In this document: positions 7,111-12,236 of the stretch, one piece after another | Numbering within the stretch: position 1 is the first letter of the stretch | Layout of the letters: each line of letters opens with the position of its first letter | Assembly: GCA_023301335.1 (NCBI GenBank) | Contig: JALZVA010000195.1 | Span: forward strand, 1 to 12,236 | Direction: 5' to 3' | DNA: 12,236 nucleotides | Source of the DNA: Akkermansiaceae bacterium | GTDB taxonomy: Bacteria; Verrucomicrobiota; Verrucomicrobiia; Verrucomicrobiales; Akkermansiaceae | The notes under the pieces: generated by a model | Database searches by the model: none | Seen by the model: only the letters and a program-made list of their open reading frames with translations | Told to the model about the DNA's origin: nothing | Position numbers and translations under genes: made by a program

Positions 7111-8629
7111 TCTCTCCCCCTTGATACTTTTGAAAATTTTCAACTCCAAGTCTTAGCACGTAATCATGAAACGATTCTTTGCCCAGTCTCCCGTTATTAA
7201 AGGCCAATAAAATACCTAACACCTCTTGATTAATTTTATCCACACTCACCGCGTCTCTAATTTTCTGTCCTGACAAATTCTTATCTGCTCCGCCACCAAG
7301 AAAAATATGGTAATACTCTTCACCCTTCTTCTTTACTCCTAAGAGTCCAATATCTCCAATGTAAGTCTGTGCACAGCTAAACTGACAACCTGTAAAGTGT
7401 ATATTAACAGGTTCGTCTAAGTCTATTCGGCTTGCTAGATAATGTTCTAACAAACTAGCATGAGACTTTGTATCCGTAGCGGAATACGCGCACCCTTTAC
7501 TACCGGTGCAGGCAACCATCGAGCCAGTAAAATGAGATTCCGGAGACATCCCAGCCTCTCTTATATCTTCAATCACCTGATGGATTTCAGATTTAGCAAT
7601 ATCTGGAAGAAGGCAATTTTGCTGAATCGTTAGGCGAACACGCCCCGATCCCTTGGACTTAGCTAACCTCGCAAGTGTCCGTAGCTGGCTCACCGAGTAG
7701 CGCCCAGATGCTCCATTGATCCCAATATAAGAATAGCCTTCTTGCTTCTGTGACCACACACCAATGTGGGAGTTCTCCACACGTTTTTGCTCAACGTTGC
7801 CTCTCCATTCCTCTAGTTCAAAAAACAAATTTTCCTTAACCTGCTTTTTAAACTCCTCGATCCCTACAGATTCAATATAATATTTTAGGCGAGAGCGTAG
7901 CCTTTTGGAGAAATCTCCGTATTTAAGAAACACAGAGATTGCGGCTGAAACGACTTGAACAGCTTGCGAAGGGTCAATCAACCAGCCGGAGTCTATTGCC
8001 ACTGTTTTCTTTCCTTTTAGAGAGGCAAAGCTTACTTTAAACTTTTCTTTTCCGTCTCTAACAACAGCTTTCAGACCTAGGTCATTTGCCTCAGAGGCTA
8101 CAGCCATAGAGCCTCCACTATCGATCGCGATATTAAACTTCCCTGGTAGCCCTTGAAGTGCAGGCTGGTAGAGAATGCTCTCTGTGAGACTCTTCGCAAG
8201 TGGAATCACATTGATCACTTCTTGCGCGTCAAACCCTGAAGTTGGGGTTACTGTGACATTTCTTAGGTTATTCAACCCTTTGGTTGGCGGAAGGATATCG
8301 AGCTTGAGTAGCTCTCTTAGAACCTTAATTCCATCAGAAAACGCAATCTCTCTGATCTGAAAATTTGCACGGGTGGTAACGTCCGCGTAAGCGCCCCCAT
8401 ACAGCTCAGCGATAGATGCTAAGCCCATCATTTGATCGCTTGATAACTCTGCTCCTGTCATGCGGATACGCAGCATGAGAGAATCCTCTTTAGGGAAAAT
8501 TAAGCCTTGGTAAAGAAAGTATAACAGCTCTTCATCATCACCCACATTCTGGTCTTCAGCAATCCTCAGCCAAGCCCCATCTTCATGGAGATGGTGTCGT
8601 TTTTGTGTATTGCGAGAATCATCACCCAT
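7103..8629 (-). CDS. nirA: Ferredoxin-dependent-type assimilatory nitrite reductase (siroheme / 4Fe-4S)
   Basis: The 508-residue product belongs to the nitrite/sulfite reductase hemoprotein family, which carries out six-electron reduction (nitrite to ammonium or sulfite to sulfide) with siroheme bridged to a 4Fe-4S cluster. The cluster and siroheme ligands are C374-x5-C380 (ACTGSKGC) and C415-x3-C419 (TGCQFSCAQ, followed by GDIGLLG). The two half-domains each keep siroheme-pocket motifs: VTTRANFQIRE (84-94) and VRLTIQQNCLLPDI (331-344). The length matches single-chain NirA. No fused NAD(P)H domain is present and no nirD follows, so electrons likely come from ferredoxin. Nitrite rather than sulfite is inferred from the motif style and from the nitrate transporter and reductase in the operon. 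The ATG at 8629 has no Shine-Dalgarno. A sigma-54 promoter match ends about 20 bases upstream. The 3' end overlaps the DmsBC-like gene by 8 bases. Confidence 0.9.
   Translation of the reverse strand: MGDDSRNTQKRHHLHEDGAWLRIAEDQNVGDDEELLYFLYQGLIFPKEDSLMLRIRMTGAELSSDQMMGLASIAELYGGAYADVTTRANFQIREIAFSDGIKVLRELLKLDILPPTKGLNNLRNVTVTPTSGFDAQEVINVIPLAKSLTESILYQPALQGLPGKFNIAIDSGGSMAVASEANDLGLKAVVRDGKEKFKVSFASLKGKKTVAIDSGWLIDPSQAVQVVSAAISVFLKYGDFSKRLRSRLKYYIESVGIEEFKKQVKENLFFELEEWRGNVEQKRVENSHIGVWSQKQEGYSYIGINGASGRYSVSQLRTLARLAKSKGSGRVRLTIQQNCLLPDIAKSEIHQVIEDIREAGMSPESHFTGSMVACTGSKGCAYSATDTKSHASLLEHYLASRIDLDEPVNIHFTGCQFSCAQTYIGDIGLLGVKKKGEEYYHIFLGGGADKNLSGQKIRDAVSVDKINQEVLGILLAFNNGRLGKESFHDYVLRLGVENFQKYQGGENV
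7111..7121 (-). promoter_or_regulatory. Ribosome binding site that sets the DmsBC-like start at 7110
   Basis: The minus strand reads AGGGGGAGAGA directly before ATG 7110-7108. This purine-rich stretch is the clearest Shine-Dalgarno-like sequence in the operon. It lies inside the last codons of nirA (GGENV) and favours the start at 7110 over the in-frame ATG at 7149. Confidence 0.6.
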
Positions 8630-8639
8630 AGAAGACTAA

Positions 8640-8650
8640 GACTAGATCAG
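8640..8650 (-). repeat. Copy 1 of the CTGATCTAGTC direct repeat (before nirA)
   Basis: The minus strand reads CTGATCTAGTC from 8650 to 8640, ending 10 bases before the nirA ATG. The identical 11-mer occurs at 10484-10474, ending 7 bases before the kinase ATG. In this copy the second arm of the hairpin found at the kinase gene is missing, and the repeat overlaps the -12 element of the sigma-54 promoter match. An 11-mer repeat alone is not surprising in 12 kb; the shared position just before two start codons of one operon is what makes it notable. Confidence 0.5.
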
Positions 8651-8665
8651 CAAAAATTGTGCCAA
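8649..8665 (-). promoter_or_regulatory. Predicted sigma-54 (-24/-12) promoter of nirA-dmsBC-narB
   Basis: The minus strand reads TTGGCACAATTTTTGCT from 8665 to 8649. It matches the sigma-54 consensus TGGCACG-N4-TTGCW at every position except G to A after the CAC, with exactly the required GG-to-GC spacing (GG at 8663-8662, GC at 8651-8650). It lies in the 82-base gap between the kinase and nirA genes, on the coding strand. The predicted start would be near 8638, leaving a 5' leader of only about 9 bases before the nirA ATG at 8629. No upstream activator site could be identified. Confidence 0.6.
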
Positions 8666-8711
8666 TATCACCCCTGTTTATTAGCTCGTCTAATCACTAT
8701 TATGAGCCCAG

Positions 8712-10466
8712 CTAATCAACACTAAGCTGCAACAGCTTAAGCAATACTACAGAAAGAACTATAACTACCAGAAATAGAAATCCTGAGACAAATTTCCAAA
8801 AGAAAATCGTATTGGTTTCTAAAAAAGGGACATGATCTGAGTGCGAGCTACCTTCCTTTGCTGTTTTCAAGTCTTTGAGAAACTCGCTTAAACTTTCATA
8901 GCGTTTCTTCTCATCACAGTCTAAAGCTCTCGCCAGAGTCACGTCTACCGATCTAGGCAAGTCAGGTGTATGTTCTCTGACAGAAACATAGCGTAAATTC
9001 TTAAAATCAGCATTCCCTTTCGCTTTTTTCCATGCAGACCCATACGGATGCTTTCCTCCCGAAAGTAACTTGTAAGTGATCATAGCTACCGAGAATAAAT
9101 CTGACTGCCGGCTCCCCTTTTTTCCCAAACGGTATTCTGGGGCCGTGTAGTCCAGCGTCCCTACAATTTCATCTCGAATATGCGCCACCTCTATAGATTG
9201 CATACTCGCGACACTACAGGCTCCGTAATCAATCAATTTTACGACCCCGTCCTCACAAAGCATGATGTTATCAAGTTTCAGGTCTTGGTGTAGCACCTCC
9301 TTTCTGTGGAGAGCTCTCAGACCTACTAGAGCTTGACCTACCAGCTCCTGTGTCTCTTTAAGGGTAAGCTTCCCCCCTCTTTCATTCATCACTTGTTGGA
9401 AATTTTTCCCCACAAGTTCCTCCATCAGATAGTACAGAAATCTGGGTTTTTTCTCTCTTTCAAGCACCTTAACTAGATGAGGATTATCCACACGCTTACC
9501 GACCCACTCTTCAATCGCAAACCGTTCGATGTAAGCTGGGTCGTCAGCGAAATTTACAGAAGGTGTCTTCATCGCATAGCGTATCCCTGTTTCCTTATCT
9601 GTCACACGATAAAGCTGGCTTCGTGAGCTCTCAAACAAAACTCTTTCCACTTCCAGCCCGTCAATGACATTCCCAGGTAATAAGGCTGGAGGAAAAGGCC
9701 TCTCCAAAAGAAACCTCTGCATCTCCTCATGAGACGCTTCTGGTAAGCTATCAACCCTCACAAACAGGGCAGTCAGGTTATCTGGACTTTTATTCTTCAG
9801 AGCTATTTCGGTTAAACACGAGGCAGCTCCATCTAAACTATCTAATTCTAGAGCCTTTAAAATATTCTGGTCACTCACATATTCATGCACCCCATCAGAG
9901 CTCATTAGAAAGATATCACCGACCTCTAGCTCCAACTCTCTAAAATCGACTTTAGGTGATAAATTAAGCCCCATTGCACGGTTTAGATAAACCGTATCTG
10001 TCGCAATCTTACTGCTGTGATCTCGTGTCACCACTTCAACTCGCCCATCTCTAATCCTAGAGATTCGGGTGTCTCCAATATGAAAAATAGACGCACTATT
10101 AGAATGCAGCACTAAGGCTGTCATCGTCGAGACATAACCTTTTTCTGCATCTAGTGCCACGGCCTGACTCTGCCCATATAGCCATCGGTTCAGGCTGTTA
10201 ATGATTTTTTGGCAGGATTTTTTCACCGCCCAGCTATCAGGAGTGCTAAAGTAATCTGTTAAAAAGCCTTGTACGCACATCTCCGCCGCTTCCTTGCCAT
10301 AACGCGCAGCGCTAACACCATCCGACACAACAGCAGCAATGCCCTTAAGAAGGATGGTTTCCTCATCTGGGATCTGCACCCCGAGACAATCCTCATTCAC
10401 CTCCTTTGCCCCTGAAGAGCACGACTGCCCGACAGAGACTTTTATAGACGAATTAGATCTAGTCAT
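8712..10466 (-). CDS. Bifunctional PP2C-type phosphatase / Ser-Thr protein kinase with C-terminal membrane anchor
   Basis: The 584-residue protein has three parts. Residues 8-237 are a PP2C phosphatase with all metal-site motifs: NED (24-26), SDG (48-50), TMTA (114-117), GDTR (131-134), SSDG (189-192) and PDN (228-230). Residues 270-535 are a protein kinase: AMK with K300, Glu at 319/320, HQDLKLDN (393-400), DYG (413-415) and TAPE (441-444). Residues 556-580 form one hydrophobic helix, so the enzyme is probably tail-anchored with both domains in the cytoplasm. Two oddities: the glycine-rich loop lacks its glycines (VLFESSRSQLY, 276-286), and the HRD arginine is Gln. From memory, phosphatase-kinase or kinase genes also sit among nitrate assimilation genes in proteobacteria such as Pseudomonas (PA1782 region). 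A role in controlling nitrate uptake or reduction is inferred from that context; substrates are unknown. An in-frame TAG at 10478-10476 fixes the start, which lies within an inverted repeat and lacks a Shine-Dalgarno. Confidence 0.92.
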   Translation of the reverse strand: MTRSNSSIKVSVGQSCSSGAKEVNEDCLGVQIPDEETILLKGIAAVVSDGVSAARYGKEAAEMCVQGFLTDYFSTPDSWAVKKSCQKIINSLNRWLYGQSQAVALDAEKGYVSTMTALVLHSNSASIFHIGDTRISRIRDGRVEVVTRDHSSKIATDTVYLNRAMGLNLSPKVDFRELELEVGDIFLMSSDGVHEYVSDQNILKALELDSLDGAASCLTEIALKNKSPDNLTALFVRVDSLPEASHEEMQRFLLERPFPPALLPGNVIDGLEVERVLFESSRSQLYRVTDKETGIRYAMKTPSVNFADDPAYIERFAIEEWVGKRVDNPHLVKVLEREKKPRFLYYLMEELVGKNFQQVMNERGGKLTLKETQELVGQALVGLRALHRKEVLHQDLKLDNIMLCEDGVVKLIDYGACSVASMQSIEVAHIRDEIVGTLDYTAPEYRLGKKGSRQSDLFSVAMITYKLLSGGKHPYGSAWKKAKGNADFKNLRYVSVREHTPDLPRSVDVTLARALDCDEKKRYESLSEFLKDLKTAKEGSSHSDHVPFLETNTIFFWKFVSGFLFLVVIVLSVVLLKLLQLSVD

Positions 10467-10482
10467 AGAGCATGACTAGATC
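10456..10482 (-). repeat. Perfect 11-bp inverted repeat (5-nt loop) covering the kinase start codon
   Basis: On the minus strand, arm 1 is GATCTAGTCAT (10482-10472), the loop is GCTCT (10471-10467), and arm 2 is ATGACTAGATC (10466-10456). Arm 2 begins with the start codon of the phosphatase-kinase gene. In mRNA this would fold into a hairpin that pairs the AUG and the following codons. There is no U tract, so it is not a standard terminator. As DNA it could instead be a protein-binding operator. A perfect 11-bp stem with a short loop is not expected by chance in a window of this size. Confidence 0.8.
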
Positions 10483-10484
10483 AG
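10474..10484 (-). repeat. Copy 2 of the CTGATCTAGTC direct repeat (before the kinase gene)
   Basis: The minus strand reads CTGATCTAGTC from 10484 to 10474, ending 7 bases before the kinase ATG. Its last nine bases are part of the 5' arm of the inverted repeat. The other copy precedes nirA at 8650-8640. No sigma-54-like element lies upstream of this copy, so the repeat is not simply a by-product of that promoter. Confidence 0.5.
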
Positions 10485-10515
10485 GTTTAAATAGCAGTAT
10501 CACAAAGAACTAATA

Positions 10516-12021
10516 CTACGTTACATCAATAAGTTCAACTGATCCGTCTGGCATCACCTCCGCAACATGCCCAGCAGGCTCATCCAAGAAGAGAGTCGCG
10601 ACAAAACCGATCGCACTGGAAGCCGCAATCACCATGAAGAAAGTGGATGCGTCCACGAAGGAAAATACAGTAAGAAAAGTAACCGCTCCAACATTTCCAT
10701 AAGCTCCCGCCATTCCTGCGATTTGTCCGGTCATTCGACGCTGCACCAATGGCACCATCGCAAACACAGCTCCCTCACCAGACTGCACAAAGAACGAGCA
10801 AAACATCGTGGCAGCCACCGCTGCTGGAAGAAGCCAACCAGAAGAAATCTGACTCATCAATAAGTAACCAGCAGCCAGCCCCACCATGAAGATTAACATA
10901 CTCTTACGCCTTCCAAACCGATCACTAATAAGACCTCCAGCAGGACGTGCCAGAAGATTCATAAACGCAAAGCCTGAAGCTAGCAGCCCAGCTTGCCATC
11001 CGCTAAGCTCAAAAGTCTCCATAAAGAACAAAGGAAGCATTGAAACAACAGCCAGCTCAGACCCAAAAGTCACGAAGTAGTTTAGATCTAGGATAGCAAC
11101 TTGCTTAAACTTATACCTAAACATCTCATCCACTCCCCCTTTTTTGAGCATCTCTTTATTCACCTTATAAATTTGAGAAACTTGGAAAACAAACAAGCAG
11201 GCTAGAAATCCATAAAGAATATAAGTCACATTCTGACTCAACAGGCTCACTCCTGATGGTGAGAGCTTCCACGCTAATACAGCAAGAGCTGCATACATAG
11301 GAATCGTCATGATGATCAAGAAGAAGAAGTCTCGTCTATTACTGACTTCAATTCCACCTGCCTTCTTTGGCTTAAAATAAGTAGCTCCTTCAGGCGTATC
11401 ACGCACTAAAAAGTAATAAAAAACACCGTAAACAGAAGCGATTACAGAGATCATATAAAGTGCTATACGCCATCCATTTTCCCCTCCAAAGGTGAGTGCA
11501 AGAGTTGGCATTAACATAGCTGCTGCAGCAGATCCAAAATTCCCCCAACCACCGTAAATACCTTCTGCTAAACCTACTTGCCTAGCAGGAAACCATTCAC
11601 CCACCATACGAATTCCAATCACAAAGCCAGCACCCACAAAACCCATTGCGAAACGAGCCATAGCTAGTTGTTCATAAGTCTGAGCACTTGCAAAAAGAGC
11701 ACATAATACACCAGATATAACGAGTAGAGAACTGTATGTTTTGCGGGGGCCCACCTTATCGACCAGCATACCAATGATCACCCTTGCAGGAATCGTCAGC
11801 GCGACATTAAGAATTAGCAGAGCTTTCCATTGCGCAGTACTCAGCGCAAAAGCTTCTTTAAGCACACTCCCCAGAGGCGCATGACTGAACCATAACACAA
11901 AGGTCAGGAAAAATGCAAACCATGTGAAATGAAGTGTTCTGATACTAGGATCTTTTACGTTTAGTACATTAAGTTTTGACATCCCAACACCAAAGCAAGA
12001 CGGATACCTAAATTTATCCAT
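10516..12021 (-). CDS. narK: Nitrate/nitrite transporter, NarK/NasA type MFS permease
   Basis: The 501-residue protein is a major facilitator with about twelve hydrophobic segments. N-terminal TWFAFFLTFVLWFSHAPLG (33-51) is typical of NarK/NasA transporters. The two glycine-rich nitrate signatures are present: GGWGNFGSAAAAML (157-170) and GAYGNVGAVTFLT (439-451). MFS loops DKVGPRK (88-94) and DRFGRRK (367-373) follow helices 2 and 8. The C-terminus ends in an acidic tail (EPAGHVAEVMPDGSVELIDVT region). It should import nitrate, and possibly exchange nitrite, across the inner membrane for the reductases encoded downstream. The frame opens at ATG 12021; a second in-frame ATG at 11982 (MSKLNVL, 488 residues) is a credible alternative, since the family usually has a short cytoplasmic lead. 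Neither has a strong Shine-Dalgarno. It is the first visible gene of the minus-strand cluster, 49 bases before the kinase gene. Confidence 0.92.
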   Translation of the reverse strand: MDKFRYPSCFGVGMSKLNVLNVKDPSIRTLHFTWFAFFLTFVLWFSHAPLGSVLKEAFALSTAQWKALLILNVALTIPARVIIGMLVDKVGPRKTYSSLLVISGVLCALFASAQTYEQLAMARFAMGFVGAGFVIGIRMVGEWFPARQVGLAEGIYGGWGNFGSAAAAMLMPTLALTFGGENGWRIALYMISVIASVYGVFYYFLVRDTPEGATYFKPKKAGGIEVSNRRDFFFLIIMTIPMYAALAVLAWKLSPSGVSLLSQNVTYILYGFLACLFVFQVSQIYKVNKEMLKKGGVDEMFRYKFKQVAILDLNYFVTFGSELAVVSMLPLFFMETFELSGWQAGLLASGFAFMNLLARPAGGLISDRFGRRKSMLIFMVGLAAGYLLMSQISSGWLLPAAVAATMFCSFFVQSGEGAVFAMVPLVQRRMTGQIAGMAGAYGNVGAVTFLTVFSFVDASTFFMVIAASSAIGFVATLFLDEPAGHVAEVMPDGSVELIDVT

Positions 12022-12049
12022 TTTGATGAAATTTATTCATTATTTCCAT
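12014..12049 (-). other. Possible 11-codon upstream ORF overlapping the longer narK start
   Basis: ATG at 12049-12047 opens MEIMNKFHQNG and stops at TAA 12016-12014, overlapping the narK ATG at 12021 by eight bases in another frame. No Shine-Dalgarno precedes it. Similar tiny ORFs overlap the kinase start (MLYD, 10473-10459) and precede glgA. Each could arise by chance; translation is unproven. Confidence 0.15.
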
Positions 12050-12236
12050 TTGCTGATTTCAATCTCTGCCGAACTCAAGGTTCTAGAGAATAATTTCTAA
12101 CCAAATAGACTAAGGTTCTTTGTGCTGTGATGTAATTTTACTAAAAAGGCTCTGGCTTGAGTAATGATTAATCCTCGTCCTACTTTCAGGGTTTTAACTT
12201 AGGTTACTTATTGAAGTCATTTGCTGCTTTAACCCG
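12022..12236 (-). other. Non-coding region upstream of narK, probable operon leader and promoter region
   Basis: These 215 bases to the window edge hold no credible gene on either strand. They should include the main promoter of the nitrate cluster, but no sigma-70 pair with proper spacing and no sigma-54 -24/-12 element was found. The 8-mer AAGGTTCT occurs twice on the plus strand (12077-12084 and 12112-12119), and the first copy lies in a short dyad GAAC-N5-GTTC (12071-12083). I saw no pair of hexaloop hairpins of the kind bound by ANTAR antiterminators such as NasR. Confidence 0.5.

Noticed and set aside
7111..7149. Extended start (ATG 7149) for the DmsBC-like protein
   Set aside because: The 13 extra residues are encoded inside nirA, and a strong purine-rich ribosome binding site directly precedes the later ATG at 7110.
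8680..8694. Stem ATTAG-N5-CTAAT between the kinase and nirA genes as an intrinsic terminator
   Set aside because: The stem is only five AT-rich pairs and no T tract follows on the minus strand, so it is unlikely to stop transcription.
10456..10482. The kinase-start inverted repeat as an intrinsic terminator or transposon end
   Set aside because: There is no T tract after either arm, no second copy of the full repeat and no transposase; the sequence runs straight into a coding region.
12022..12236. NasR/ANTAR-type double hexaloop leader or sigma-54 promoter upstream of narK
   Set aside because: No pair of adjacent hairpins with six-base loops and no GG-N10-GC element with the right flanks was found in the visible 215 bases.

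Overview
The window looks like a piece of a verrucomicrobial (PVC superphylum) chromosome with moderate GC. The best taxonomic clue is the partial gene at the left edge, whose N-terminus has the 'Pirellula/Verrucomicrobium' membrane-bound-dehydrogenase signature. Weak or missing Shine-Dalgarno sequences before most genes also fit. The phylum is an inference; no rRNA or other marker gene is present.

Layout. Positions 1-1544 (minus strand, cut by the window edge) encode an exported beta-propeller dehydrogenase-like protein that continues into HEAT-like repeats. Positions 1545-1742 are a divergent intergenic region. Positions 1743-3281 (plus strand) encode a GT5 glycogen/starch synthase. The rest is one minus-strand cluster for nitrate assimilation, read from right to left: a NarK/NasA-type nitrate transporter (12021-10516), a PP2C phosphatase fused to a Ser/Thr kinase with a C-terminal membrane anchor (10466-8712), a siroheme ferredoxin-type nitrite reductase (8629-7103), a fused DmsB-DmsC-like iron-sulfur/membrane-anchor subunit (7110-5461), and a NarB/NasA-type molybdopterin nitrate reductase (5464-3245). 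The last three genes overlap by 8 and 4 bases and should be translationally coupled. The 3' end of the nitrate reductase gene overlaps the glycogen synthase gene tail to tail by 37 bases.

How it works together (inference from families). The transporter imports nitrate and the molybdoenzyme reduces it to nitrite in the cytoplasm. The fused DmsBC-like protein probably supplies electrons from the membrane quinol pool, and the siroheme enzyme reduces nitrite to ammonium. The phosphatase-kinase is a candidate post-translational regulator of the pathway.

Regulatory points. An excellent sigma-54 (-24/-12) promoter match lies just before nirA, so nirA-dmsBC-narB could be induced apart from transporter and kinase. 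A perfect 11-bp inverted repeat with a 5-nt loop covers the kinase start codon. The 11-mer CTGATCTAGTC occurs immediately upstream of both the kinase and nirA starts. No rRNA, tRNA, CRISPR array, insertion sequence or convincing intrinsic terminator was seen.
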